Assembly (NCBI GenBank): GCA_944386345.1
Contig: CALXAR010000007.1
Coordinates: forward strand, 1-44,785
DNA: 44,785 nt
Source of the DNA: an uncultured Clostridia bacterium
GTDB lineage: Bacteria; Bacillota; Clostridia; TANB77; CAG-465
Reading direction: 5' to 3'
Of this stretch, positions 1 to 7,092 are shown piece by piece; position 1 is the first letter of the stretch, and every line of letters starts with the position of its first letter. The translations under genes and the position numbers were made by a program. The notes under the pieces are model-generated. The model was not told the origin of the DNA. It worked only from the letters and a program-made list of their open reading frames with translations, and ran no database searches.

Positions 1-21
1 GTATTTTTAGGAGGTTTTTAT

Positions 22-984
22 ATGTATGATGATATACCAAATTTCTTAAGAGAATTCTTATTATATATGCAAAATATTAAAAATAGATCTCAAAGTACAA
101 TTCGTGAATATCATTATGATTTACGTGATACTTTTAGATTCTTAAAGTTATATAAATTAAATAAAATTAAACTAAACTCAATTAATAATGAGCTAATTGA
201 GAAAACTGATATTTCAGATTTAAATATAGAATTTGTAAGAAAAATTGAATTAACAGACTTATATGAATATTTAAATTACTTGTCGAACATTCGTTCAGAC
301 AAACCAGCAACACGTGCAAGAAAAATTGCAGCAATAAAATCATTTTTTAATTTTATGACTTTTAAACAAAAAGCTCTAGAAAAAAATCCTGCGGTTGAGC
401 TAGAAACACCTAAACTTGGTAAAAGGTTACCAAAATATTTATCTTTAGATGAAAGTGTAGCTCTCCTCCACTCCATCGAAGGAAAAAACGAAAAAAGAGA
501 TAAATGCATTATTACACTATTTTTAAACTGTGGATTACGACTTTCTGAGCTTGTTGCGATAAACTTTAAAGATATAAAAGATAATACTTTAAAAGTTATA
601 GGAAAAGGAGATAAAGAGCGTTCTGTATACCTAAATGAAGCTTGTCAAAAGGCATTAAAAGAGTATGTTTCAGTACGTCCTAAGGATGTTAAAGATCATG
701 AAGCTTTATTTATATCTGAACGTGGCACAAGAATAGGAAAAAGAACAGTTGAAATGATGGTCAAAAAATACATTACTTTAGCAGGACTTGATCCAAAGAA
801 GTATTCTCCTCATAAACTAAGACATACTGCAGCCACTCTTATGCATAAATATGGTGGTGTTGATATTCGTTCCTTACAGCAAATTCTTGGACACGAAAGT
901 GTTTCTACAACTGAAATATATACACATGTAGATAATGAACAGGTAAAAGAGGCATTAGAAAAGAATCCGCTAAATAATATGTAA
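22..984 (+). CDS. Tyrosine recombinase, XerC/XerD type
   Basis: This 320-residue protein is a site-specific tyrosine recombinase. The N-terminal SAM-like core-binding domain covers about residues 1-120 and the catalytic domain about 140-310. The catalytic set is complete: R173 (CGLRLSEL), the lysine hairpin GKGDKERS, H264 and R267 (SPHKLRHT), H291 (LGHES) and nucleophile Y300 (IYTHV). Length and motifs fit XerC/XerD, which resolve chromosome dimers at dif, but a mobile-element integrase of the same size cannot be excluded. AGGAGG lies 6-7 bases before the ATG. No dif-like site was recognised nearby. Upstream context is outside the window, and no strong terminator follows the gene. A LexA-like GAAC-N4-GTTC occurs inside the coding region at 285-296 and is probably chance. 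Confidence 0.9.
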   Translation: MYDDIPNFLREFLLYMQNIKNRSQSTIREYHYDLRDTFRFLKLYKLNKIKLNSINNELIEKTDISDLNIEFVRKIELTDLYEYLNYLSNIRSDKPATRARKIAAIKSFFNFMTFKQKALEKNPAVELETPKLGKRLPKYLSLDESVALLHSIEGKNEKRDKCIITLFLNCGLRLSELVAINFKDIKDNTLKVIGKGDKERSVYLNEACQKALKEYVSVRPKDVKDHEALFISERGTRIGKRTVEMMVKKYITLAGLDPKKYSPHKLRHTAATLMHKYGGVDIRSLQQILGHESVSTTEIYTHVDNEQVKEALEKNPLNNM

Positions 985-1050
985 TGTTTGCCTCTTTAGT
1001 AAAAAAGTTTATTAATTTATTTTTTATTATTTAGTACTAATTTTATGTAT

Positions 1051-1084
1051 AAAAAAAGTAAGCTATATATTAAGCTTACTTTTA
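1051..1084 (-). terminator. Intrinsic terminator of the 1063-1647 gene
   Basis: The stem AAGTAAGCTT pairs across a short AT loop and is followed on the minus strand by a run of T. The hairpin overlaps the last codons and stop of the minus-strand gene. It also faces the end of the recombinase gene and may act in both directions. Confidence 0.7.
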
Positions 1085-1647
1085 ATTTTTTTAAGTACCT
1101 TTTTGGGTGTAATTCTTTTTGCCTTTTTCTCCTCTTCTTCTTTTTGTAATGCTATACGCCTTTTTATTGCCATCATTTCTCTTACAGAATAATTATAGCA
1201 TCTAATTTGTTGCTTTAAAGCAAATCTTGCTCTTTCTTGCTCTTTAGGTGGTCTTGAACTATCAAGAAAAGCAATTACGTTTTTATCAATACACGATAGA
1301 GAATTTAAAAAAGCAAGTGTGTCTGTCGAGATCTCATCATTCCCATCAAACATTAGAATTAACCTTTGCAAATCAAAACTATTTTTGGTCTCTATTGAAT
1401 TTAATGTAAATGTATCCATATCCATAAAAGTATCATATTCTGGTATATATGGTAATTGATTTAGATATTTTATGTTTTCAGGATTTGTAATCTTATAATA
1501 TCCATTAACATTTACATCTCCATTTAAAATAGATTTCTCATTAAATAGCTCTGGATTTACAAATTCCTTCATAGAGAATAATATTTCTACATCCCTATTT
1601 TTCACATAGGCAACTAATCTGTTACCTTCTTTACCAGTGATTTTCAT
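1063..1647 (-). CDS. Hypothetical protein, 194 residues
   Basis: I do not recognise this family. The protein is soluble with no signal peptide or membrane segment. The N-terminal part (about 1-55) looks like beta strands (VAYVKNRDVEILFS, then NGDVNVNGYYKI). The middle is mixed, and the C-terminal 60 residues are strongly basic and helical (RRIALQKEEEEKKAKR, then KKVLKKIKSKL), which could bind nucleic acid or be a coiled tail. It is a single-gene unit with its own promoter at 1690-1718, ribosome site AAGGAGG and a terminator overlapping its stop. Expression is therefore plausible, but no function can be assigned. Confidence 0.75.
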   Translation of the reverse strand: MKITGKEGNRLVAYVKNRDVEILFSMKEFVNPELFNEKSILNGDVNVNGYYKITNPENIKYLNQLPYIPEYDTFMDMDTFTLNSIETKNSFDLQRLILMFDGNDEISTDTLAFLNSLSCIDKNVIAFLDSSRPPKEQERARFALKQQIRCYNYSVREMMAIKRRIALQKEEEEKKAKRITPKKVLKKIKSKLNI

Positions 1648-1689
1648 TAGAAAGCCTCCTTTTTATATTTTTTGTATCATATACTATAT

Positions 1690-1718
1690 ATTATAACGTA
1701 TAATTAACTTTTATTCAA
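1690..1718 (-). promoter_or_regulatory. Sigma-A promoter for the 1063-1647 gene
   Basis: TTGAAT (1713-1718 read on the minus strand), a 17-base spacer and TATAAT (1690-1695). The start would lie about 40 bases before the ATG at 1647. Confidence 0.7.
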
Positions 1719-1795
1719 CCAAAATAGAAGTATTTTGATATCAAAGCTTAAAAATACTATTTTCTGTAATGTTATTTCATTACTTAAAAATAAAA

Positions 1796-1888
1796 ATGCC
1801 TTAAAATGGCAATTAGAAGTTCACTATATTTATATAGCCGTTTTAAGTTACTGCAGTTTACAATAATATAGCAATTCTAACTTTTTTA
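1796..1888 (+). ncRNA. Candidate structured RNA or palindromic element
   Basis: This lies in the 330-base gap 1648-1977, which holds no credible gene. A long imperfect hairpin is seen: 1813-1818 (TTAGAA) with 1875-1880 (TTCTAA), and 1824-1830 (CTATATT) with 1865-1871 (AATATAG), followed on the plus strand by CTTTTTT. A competing stem joins 1800-1810 (CTTAAAATGGC) to 1837-1847 (GCCGTTTTAAG). It is complete on the plus strand with one G-U pair but has a C-A mismatch on the minus strand. A plus-strand promoter-like TTGATA-17-TATTTT sits at 1735-1763, and a weaker minus-strand one (TTGTTG-17-TAGAAT) at 1874-1902. Strand and function are uncertain; nothing on the plus strand lies downstream to be regulated. 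Confidence 0.3.
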
Positions 1889-1932
1889 TGATTTTTCAAC
1901 AAATAAATTTAATTTTTTTCTATGAATAAAAA

Positions 1933-1960
1933 AATTAAAGAGGCAAAATCCTCTTTAATT
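1933..1960 (-). terminator. Intrinsic terminator after the 1978-2577 gene
   Basis: An 11-bp stem, AATTAAAGAGG with CCTCTTTAATT, and a 6-base loop, followed by a T tract on the minus strand, just past the stop of the small dockerin gene. Confidence 0.8.
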
Positions 1961-1977
1961 CGTTATAAAATGAATTA

Positions 1978-2577
1978 TTAATTTCCGTATCTATACATGT
2001 CAAGTACTTGAGCTGCATCATCTGAGTTTATTGTTCCGTTTTTATCGATATCGGCAACATTTAAATCGTCTTCAGTGATATTACCATATCTATACATATC
2101 AAGAATAAGGGCAGAGTCATCTGAATTTATAACACCATCACCATTTACATCTCCTAGAGTTATACCATTTCCTACTACCATCTTTTTTTCAACTTCTATA
2201 TCACCTAATTCATCCATTTCATAATTTGCACTAACTAATCCTTTTATATCTAATTTAATAGTATTTTGACCATTACCAAGAGCTGTAAAAGAATATACTT
2301 TTTTATTTATACCATTAGACTCATATGATGTATCCCACCATAAGCCTTCGATTAATTCATATGGAGAATTATACTTCATAATTGTATCATTGTATGTAAG
2401 TCTATATGAGTCATATGCAGCTATATTTTCTTCGAAGTCAACAGTTACAAGTACTTCTTCTCCTACTTCTACATGTGATTTGGTATCTATTTTAACAGCT
2501 TCTACTTTATTTAACCCAAGACTTATCGTTAACATTATAATAACTAGAGTTAATTTATTTAAAACTTTCGCCTTCAT
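1978..2577 (-). CDS. Small secreted protein: cohesin-like domain plus dockerin
   Basis: This 199-residue secreted protein has a signal peptide (about 1-27, ending near VEA) and a ~110-residue beta-rich domain (about 28-138). Features such as VGEEVLVTVDF and YRLTYND resemble the start of the cohesin/Ig-like fold. A C-terminal type I dockerin (about 140-199) has two calcium-binding repeats, GDVNGDGVINSDD and ADIDKNGTINSDD, each ending in LDMYRYGN. If the middle domain is a true cohesin, the protein would be an adaptor that both docks and is docked. It is shorter than a typical ~140-residue cohesin, so the call is tentative. AGGAGG-type ribosome site GGAGG, own promoter and own terminator make it monocistronic. 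Confidence 0.8.
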   Translation of the reverse strand: MKAKVLNKLTLVIIMLTISLGLNKVEAVKIDTKSHVEVGEEVLVTVDFEENIAAYDSYRLTYNDTIMKYNSPYELIEGLWWDTSYESNGINKKVYSFTALGNGQNTIKLDIKGLVSANYEMDELGDIEVEKKMVVGNGITLGDVNGDGVINSDDSALILDMYRYGNITEDDLNVADIDKNGTINSDDAAQVLDMYRYGN

Positions 2578-2608
2578 ATTTTTACCTCCAAAAATAACTT
2601 ACAATTAA

Positions 2609-2637
2609 TATATATCATTAAATGTATAATTTTTCAA
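2609..2637 (-). promoter_or_regulatory. Promoter for the small dockerin gene
   Basis: TTGAAA (2632-2637), a 17-base spacer and TATATA (2609-2614) on the minus strand, about 30 bases before the ATG at 2577. Confidence 0.55.
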
Positions 2638-2657
2638 GTTGTTATATAAAATAAAAA

Positions 2658-2680
2658 TAAAGAGGCTTTATGCCTCTTTA
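2658..2680 (-). terminator. Terminator of the two-gene dockerin operon
   Basis: TAAAGAGGC pairs with GCCTCTTTA around a 5-base loop. On the minus strand it is followed by TTTTTATTTTA. It lies about 30 bases beyond the stop of the 2713-4521 gene. Confidence 0.85.
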
Positions 2681-2712
2681 AATCGTATGTTAATCATATC
2701 TTTTATTATTCT

Positions 2713-4521
2713 TTATTTACCATACCTATATACATCAAGAATAAGCGCAGCATCATCTGAATTTATTAGTCCATTTTCATCCATATCACCAATTTGTAAA
2801 TCTTCATCACTTACATTTCCATATCTATATAGATCTAGTGCAATTGCTGCATCATCTGAGTTTACTGCTCCATTTCTATCTAAGTCACCTTTTTCTATTT
2901 GTTCTGAAGGCTTAGATATAGACTCACTTATATCTAAAACATTTATTGTTATTTTATTTTGATTACCATTTGCTGTTGTCCAATAAATTTTACCATCATT
3001 ATATGAATATAATTCTTCCTCATTTAATTTGACTCCATCAACTTTTACAGGATTACATATAATATTTGCATCTTTATCTATAATCATATAGTATACATCT
3101 CCATTAGTACTTGATAGAGAATATCCTCTAGATTCATCTTCATTTTTTTCAATAGGTAATTGCTCGTATAAGATAACAATATTTTCATCTTCTATTTCTA
3201 CAGCTCTTACTAGCAAAGTCATATACTCATTATTAAAATCAGTAAGCCATTTTATCCCGTAATCCTTTTCATCACCTGTAAGATATAGTCTACCCAAAGG
3301 TGCATTAACTCCTAATTCTGCATCTTCTGGGGGAGTTCCTTGCGTTTCTCTTACATATGTATTAAATACTTGCATATTTCCTATAGAATCTTCTTCCCAA
3401 AAATTTGGTTTATATTTCTGAGCAAAAATATTCCATGATTCGTTTATGCTATTACCATATTCTAAGCTTAATGTTGGTTCCATACTACCAATATACATAT
3501 ATCCATCACTTAGCTCTATAATATTTCCAAGTGATGAGTATGTATAATTATATCCATTTGAGCCCATACCACCTTCACTAAAATGTAGCATTTTATTTTT
3601 ACTTACTTTTAATATTTCTTCTTGAGGATAGATTTTTGATATCATTAGTCCTCTTGTGGCTCCTAAAGTCCCGGCATCACCAAGTTCAGCTGAAATATAT
3701 CCACCATCGCTTGTACCTATTATTCTTTGTCCCATTGAATGAGACGTATAATACCCACCAGGCTCTTCATACTTTTTTGCATTTTCATCAGAAGTATAAT
3801 ATTTGTTACTTACAAATTCCAACGAATCTGCATCAATAAAAAACATCATACTGGATGAATGTGATATATACATTTGTCTTCCAAAAAAGCATGCAATTAC
3901 GCCATTACTTATTGTTAAACTACAATTTGAATTAGGATAGAAAGGTAAGTAGGTTCCATATGTCCAATCTCCACCACCTAAATTCCAATGAGTAGTGGGA
4001 TTAAGCTGAGTTCCTACTAGATCATTTTTACCAATTTGATTTCCCTCTTTATCATATTTTACTATTGCCATTGTAACATCCCAGAACCCATCAGAGGTTG
4101 CAGTATAACCTTCTCTTCCATATACAATATATAAATTTCCGTTATAGTATAAAGCGTTACCAAAGTTAAATACTAAATCTTTCATAAAATCACTTGAATT
4201 AGATTTATCAAAATACATTGGTATTTTTCTTGTTTTTATTGCATTAATTTGTGAATCAAATGTAGTCCAATATACATTGTTTTCACTTGTATATACACTA
4301 TTATACATTCCATCTTCGTCTATAAAATCATATACAGATGATGGCTTAGAATACTGCATTGTTCCCATATTTATTATTCTTTCTGTGTCTAGAGTAATTT
4401 CTTCTGTATTTATTTCATAAGTAGTTATATTAGCACTTGTACTAGCATAGATATTACTACCTTTAATAAGAATAAACGAAATAGCACCTATAAAAAGAAT
4501 TCTTTTAATAAATTTCTTCAT
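2713..4521 (-). CDS. Secreted beta-propeller-like protein with dockerin
   Basis: This 602-residue exported protein has a signal peptide (about 1-26), a long beta-rich region (about 40-535) and a C-terminal dockerin (about 543-602; GDLDRNGAVNSDD and GDMDENGLINSDD, each with YRYG). The middle region has recurring units of the type 'NNVYWTTFDSQ', 'GNLYIVYGREG', 'GDVYYMIIDKD', 'GKIYWTTANGN', as in beta-propeller or YVTN/WD-like surface proteins. No catalytic signature was recognised, so the ligand is unknown. It starts 15 bases after the stop of the 4537-5763 gene with ribosome site AGGAGG, so the two form an operon ended by the hairpin at 2658-2680. The dockerin DNA is nearly identical to that of its neighbour. 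Confidence 0.8.
   Translation of the reverse strand: MKKFIKRILFIGAISFILIKGSNIYASTSANITTYEINTEEITLDTERIINMGTMQYSKPSSVYDFIDEDGMYNSVYTSENNVYWTTFDSQINAIKTRKIPMYFDKSNSSDFMKDLVFNFGNALYYNGNLYIVYGREGYTATSDGFWDVTMAIVKYDKEGNQIGKNDLVGTQLNPTTHWNLGGGDWTYGTYLPFYPNSNCSLTISNGVIACFFGRQMYISHSSSMMFFIDADSLEFVSNKYYTSDENAKKYEEPGGYYTSHSMGQRIIGTSDGGYISAELGDAGTLGATRGLMISKIYPQEEILKVSKNKMLHFSEGGMGSNGYNYTYSSLGNIIELSDGYMYIGSMEPTLSLEYGNSINESWNIFAQKYKPNFWEEDSIGNMQVFNTYVRETQGTPPEDAELGVNAPLGRLYLTGDEKDYGIKWLTDFNNEYMTLLVRAVEIEDENIVILYEQLPIEKNEDESRGYSLSSTNGDVYYMIIDKDANIICNPVKVDGVKLNEEELYSYNDGKIYWTTANGNQNKITINVLDISESISKPSEQIEKGDLDRNGAVNSDDAAIALDLYRYGNVSDEDLQIGDMDENGLINSDDAALILDVYRYGK
2716..2900 (-). repeat. Dockerin-coding repeat, copy 1 of 4 near-identical
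   Basis: The DNA encoding the dockerin is nearly the same at 2716-2900, 4540-4724, about 38877-39050 and 41216-41390, differing mostly at third codon positions, whereas the upstream domains of the four genes differ. A fifth, more diverged dockerin is at about 1981-2155. This points to module shuffling or gene conversion. Confidence 0.8.
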
Positions 4522-4536
4522 ATATTTCCTCCTAAA

Positions 4537-5763
4537 TTAATATCCATACCTATATACATCAAGAATAAGTGCTGCGTCATCTGAGTTTATTAGTCCATTT
4601 TCATCCATATCACCAATTTGTAAATCCTCATCACTTACATTTCCATATCTATATAAATCTAGTGCTATTGCTGCATCGTCTGAGTTTACTGCTCCATTTC
4701 TATCTAGATCACCTTTTATGAAATCATATTTTGTAAAATAAATAGTATATTCTCTTTCTGGATTTGTTGTAAAGGAAGTATCAGCATATTCTCCTAAAGA
4801 GGCGTACATGTCATATACAACTTTAACTGTTGCTGTTCCCATTCCATTTACAAGCTGTATAGTATCATCTTGTACAGATATATTTAAATCAGAGTCTTCA
4901 AGATTTTCTTGCTCTAAAATACTATTCATATATCCAACAGATGATGTAGTTATAGTTGCATTATCAGGTACACTATCATCTAGTTTTATTGTATATGTAT
5001 ATGTGTCTTTATCAAAATCTGGTACATATACGTAGTCATCTGAATTGTTTATATTATATCTCATTGACAGTACTCTTAAATCTCTAAATATTATTGAGTA
5101 TAAATAATATGTTGGCTCTAGAGATATTGAAACAGAGTCGTCGTCTGGATTATATCCTATATTCTTTAATTCATTATAATTTACTCCTAAGCAAGGAATT
5201 GTTGAAATTAAATCTTTTTGAATATTTTCAACTTTTAAATTATTTATTCTTCGAATTTCTTCATTAAAATTATTTACTATAGATGTATATTCTTTTATCT
5301 TTGATTCATCTTCTTCTGATTGAAGTTTTTCAATGTATTCGACTGCTTTATCATGTAACTTACTTCCCAATTCATTTTTTTCAAAATAATTCTTTAAAAT
5401 ATCATAATCTATATTGCTTTGCAATAATCCTGTATTTCCAACAATTGGAACATATTCGTTACTAACAGTAGTTTGTATAAAATTTCCTAAGTATGTAAGC
5501 GTTCCATTAGAATATTCAATCGAATCAGTCATATCTGAAGCTACTTGTAAATTTTGTTTTAAAAATTCTGTATTAATATTCACATTTCCTTCATCAAAAG
5601 AAATACTATCAGGAATTTGATATGATTGTCCATCTAATATTACCTTATATTTTGCCTTTGCAGGTTTAAAGTTATATTCTATATTAGTCACAGCATATAT
5701 ACTTGGACTTATTATAGAGATAATACCTAAAGCTGCAATTATAGCTTTAAATTTTATTTTCAT
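4537..5763 (-). CDS. Secreted protein with cadherin-like domain and dockerin
   Basis: This 408-residue exported protein has a signal peptide (about 1-24). A region at about 38-115 (YKVILDGQSYQIP, VNINTEFLKQ) recalls stalk domains of the copper-amine-oxidase N-terminal type. A helical stretch (about 120-180) follows, then a cadherin-like beta-sandwich at about 240-345 with the hallmark VPDFDKDTYTYTIKL, and a C-terminal dockerin (about 350-408). No enzyme motif was seen, so it is more likely a binding or structural component of a cell-surface complex. It is the first gene of a two-gene operon, with its own promoter at 5792-5820 and ribosome site AGGAGG. The domain names are fold-level recognitions only. 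Confidence 0.8.
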   Translation of the reverse strand: MKIKFKAIIAALGIISIISPSIYAVTNIEYNFKPAKAKYKVILDGQSYQIPDSISFDEGNVNINTEFLKQNLQVASDMTDSIEYSNGTLTYLGNFIQTTVSNEYVPIVGNTGLLQSNIDYDILKNYFEKNELGSKLHDKAVEYIEKLQSEEDESKIKEYTSIVNNFNEEIRRINNLKVENIQKDLISTIPCLGVNYNELKNIGYNPDDDSVSISLEPTYYLYSIIFRDLRVLSMRYNINNSDDYVYVPDFDKDTYTYTIKLDDSVPDNATITTSSVGYMNSILEQENLEDSDLNISVQDDTIQLVNGMGTATVKVVYDMYASLGEYADTSFTTNPEREYTIYFTKYDFIKGDLDRNGAVNSDDAAIALDLYRYGNVSDEDLQIGDMDENGLINSDDAALILDVYRYGY

Positions 5764-5791
5764 ATACCTACCTCCTTAATCATTCATTTTC

Positions 5792-5820
5792 ATTATCTCA
5801 TAAATAGGTATTTATTTCAA
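5792..5820 (-). promoter_or_regulatory. Promoter of the two-gene dockerin operon
   Basis: TTGAAA (5815-5820), a 17-base spacer and GATAAT (5792-5797) on the minus strand, about 30 bases before the ATG at 5763. Confidence 0.65.
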
Positions 5821-5866
5821 TATATTTCTATATAAATAATAGAGGTAATAAAGAGGCAAAAAAAGA

Positions 5867-5884
5867 ACTAGAAATTAATCTAGT
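5867..5884 (-). terminator. Terminator overlapping the end of the 5880-6482 gene
   Basis: ACTAGA pairs with TCTAGT around a 6-base loop, and on the minus strand it is followed by TCTTTTTTT. The stop codon lies inside the stem. Confidence 0.7.
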
Positions 5885-6482
5885 CCAATAATGTTAATAT
5901 AATCTGTTGACTCTCTTTATCTATTTCAACATCATACCTTTTATGTTTGAAAATATTTCTTTGAATCTTATCAATAAAATAACTTAAATCATTTCTTTGC
6001 TCAAAATTTAATTTATATTCTATAGGTACAATAATTTTTTTACTTTTGTTATCTTTTACTGTATCATAGAATACTCTTAAAACTCTAAATAATTTATTTA
6101 TAGATGTTTTTGAATAGGTTGATTCAAGATATTCTTCTAAGATCGTTTTTTCCTTTAAAGTATTTATTTCATCTAGATTATTGCTATATTTTGTACTATC
6201 TACTAAAACAAAATCTTCAAGACAATATGATATTGTAAAATGAAGTATTGAATTTAATAACAATGTATATTGCTCCAGTATTTTTTCAATAATAGCAATC
6301 CGTTCATCTTGTTTTAATTCCTCATTATTTTTACTTGTTATTTCAATCACATTTTTGTGTAATACAAAATAAATGTTAAATTCTTTGCCATTACTTAGTT
6401 TTACTTCTCCAGAAATTTCGTCTTCTTCTGAGAACCTCCTTTTAAAAAAATTTTTCTTTTCTAACTTAATGTTAGCTTCCAT
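5880..6482 (-). CDS. Hypothetical protein, 200 residues (possible family member 1)
   Basis: Not recognised. The start at 6482 is chosen because AGGAGG lies 8 bases before ATG GAA GCT; an upstream in-frame start at 6509 has no ribosome site. The protein is soluble. It shows N-terminal beta strands (EFNIYFVLHKNVIEI), a long hydrophobic helix (IIEKILEQYTLLLNSIL), a charged middle with ILEEYLE, then YDTVKDNKSKKI and an alternating strand (IVPIEYKLNF). The same order of elements is visible in the 7086-7724 and 23692-24330 proteins, suggesting a divergent paralogous family. It is a single-gene unit with promoter TTGCAA-17-TATAAT at 6539-6567. Confidence 0.75.
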   Translation of the reverse strand: MEANIKLEKKNFFKRRFSEEDEISGEVKLSNGKEFNIYFVLHKNVIEITSKNNEELKQDERIAIIEKILEQYTLLLNSILHFTISYCLEDFVLVDSTKYSNNLDEINTLKEKTILEEYLESTYSKTSINKLFRVLRVFYDTVKDNKSKKIIVPIEYKLNFEQRNDLSYFIDKIQRNIFKHKRYDVEIDKESQQIILTLLD

Positions 6483-6538
6483 TAAACATTCCTCCTTCTT
6501 CAATTGCATCAGGTGTAAATAATATATTGTACATATAA

Positions 6539-6567
6539 ATTATACTATATTTATGTAAACATTGCAA
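6539..6567 (-). promoter_or_regulatory. Promoter for the 5880-6482 gene
   Basis: TTGCAA (6562-6567), a 17-base spacer and TATAAT (6539-6544) on the minus strand. The leader is about 50 bases. Confidence 0.7.
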
Positions 6568-6578
6568 GTATAAAATAA

Positions 6579-6603
6579 AAAACTAGACAAAAAGCCTAGT
6601 TTT
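6579..6603 (-). terminator. Terminator of the LysM gene
   Basis: AAAACTAG pairs with CTAGTTTT around a 9-base loop and is followed on the minus strand by TTTTATTTTA. It lies 11 bases past the stop codon. Confidence 0.75.
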
Positions 6604-6613
6604 CATATAATAA

Positions 6614-6895
6614 TTAGTTATAAATTGGAAGCTGTATAGTCTGTCCTACATATATTATAGGATCTGTCATATTATTAATTTCCTTTATGTCAGATATAAC
6701 TTTTCGTATATATATATCTTTATTTTCATTACAAATATCTGCAGCAATATTCCATAATGTATCATTACTACATACAGTATAGTTATAAGTAGAATATTCA
6801 GTTTTAGCCAACTGATATGATAGAATACTCTTAAATAGTAATATTACAATTAATATAAATATAATATTTTTAATCATTTCTCTAAATTTTTTCAT
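6614..6895 (-). CDS. YneA-like membrane-anchored LysM protein, probable SOS cell-division inhibitor
   Basis: This 93-residue protein has an N-terminal membrane anchor (about 10-25, NIIFILIVILLFKSIL) and one C-terminal LysM domain (about 40-91: YTVCSNDTLWNIA through PIIYVGQTIQLP) facing outside. The layout and size match Bacillus YneA, an SOS-induced suppressor of division that binds peptidoglycan. The start at 6895 is set by AGGGGTG 6-7 bases upstream; a longer 116-residue reading to 6964 would begin upstream of the promoter -10 and is rejected. Two LexA-like boxes overlap its consensus promoter. Unlike Bacillus yneA, it is not next to lexA in this window. The family call is inferred from architecture plus regulation, since small LysM proteins diverge fast. 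Confidence 0.8.
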   Translation of the reverse strand: MKKFREMIKNIIFILIVILLFKSILSYQLAKTEYSTYNYTVCSNDTLWNIAADICNENKDIYIRKVISDIKEINNMTDPIIYVGQTIQLPIYN

Positions 6896-6909
6896 ATAAT
6901 CACCCCTAA

Positions 6910-6921
6910 GAACGTTTGTTC
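6910..6921. promoter_or_regulatory. LexA-like operator, proximal box
   Basis: A perfect GAAC-GTTT-GTTC, matching the Gram-positive LexA (SOS) core GAAC-N4-GTTC. It lies between the predicted transcription start and the ribosome site of the LysM gene, where a bound repressor would block transcription. Confidence 0.75.
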
Positions 6922-6935
6922 TTTTATCTATTAAT

Positions 6936-6964
6936 ATTATACAAAAAGAACATTTGTTTGTCAA
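6936..6964 (-). promoter_or_regulatory. Consensus sigma-A promoter of the LysM gene
   Basis: A perfect TTGACA (6959-6964), a 17-base spacer and a perfect TATAAT (6936-6941) on the minus strand. Such a strong promoter fits a gene kept silent by repression. Confidence 0.85.
6948..6959. promoter_or_regulatory. LexA-like operator, distal box in promoter spacer
   Basis: GAAC-ATTT-GTTT, one base from the GAAC-N4-GTTC core. It touches the -35 element and fills most of the spacer. With the 6910-6921 box it brackets the -10. Confidence 0.65.
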
Positions 6965-7062
6965 TAACTTTTATTATTTTTAGCTATAAATTTTGCGAAG
7001 CATTTTTTAATTTTTTATAATATATAGTTCACAAATAATGTATTTTATATTTTAAAGGCAAA

Positions 7063-7092
7063 AAAATAAAGATATCTAAATATCTTTATTTT
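7063..7092 (-). terminator. Terminator of the 7086-8352 gene pair
   Basis: AAAATAAAGATAT pairs with ATATCTTTATTTT, with a 4-base loop. The stop codon of the 7086-7724 gene is inside the stem, and the minus-strand tail is T-rich. Confidence 0.75.

Noticed and set aside
285-296. Perfect LexA-like GAAC-ATTC-GTTC inside the recombinase gene
   Set aside because: It is within coding sequence with no promoter nearby. At this base composition roughly one such match every 100-150 kb is expected by chance.
946-997. Hairpin AAAGAGGCA with TGCCTCTTT at the end of the recombinase gene as a terminator
   Set aside because: The loop is about 34 bases, one arm is in coding sequence and no U tract follows. 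The AAAGAGGC string is common in terminators here.
1800-1880. Resemblance of the minus strand to a tracrRNA-like anti-repeat plus stem-loops
   Set aside because: No cas gene or CRISPR repeat is in the window, and the main stems fit better on the plus strand.
6896-6964. Longer 116-residue version of the LysM protein
   Set aside because: It would start upstream of the -10 box of its own promoter and has no ribosome site.
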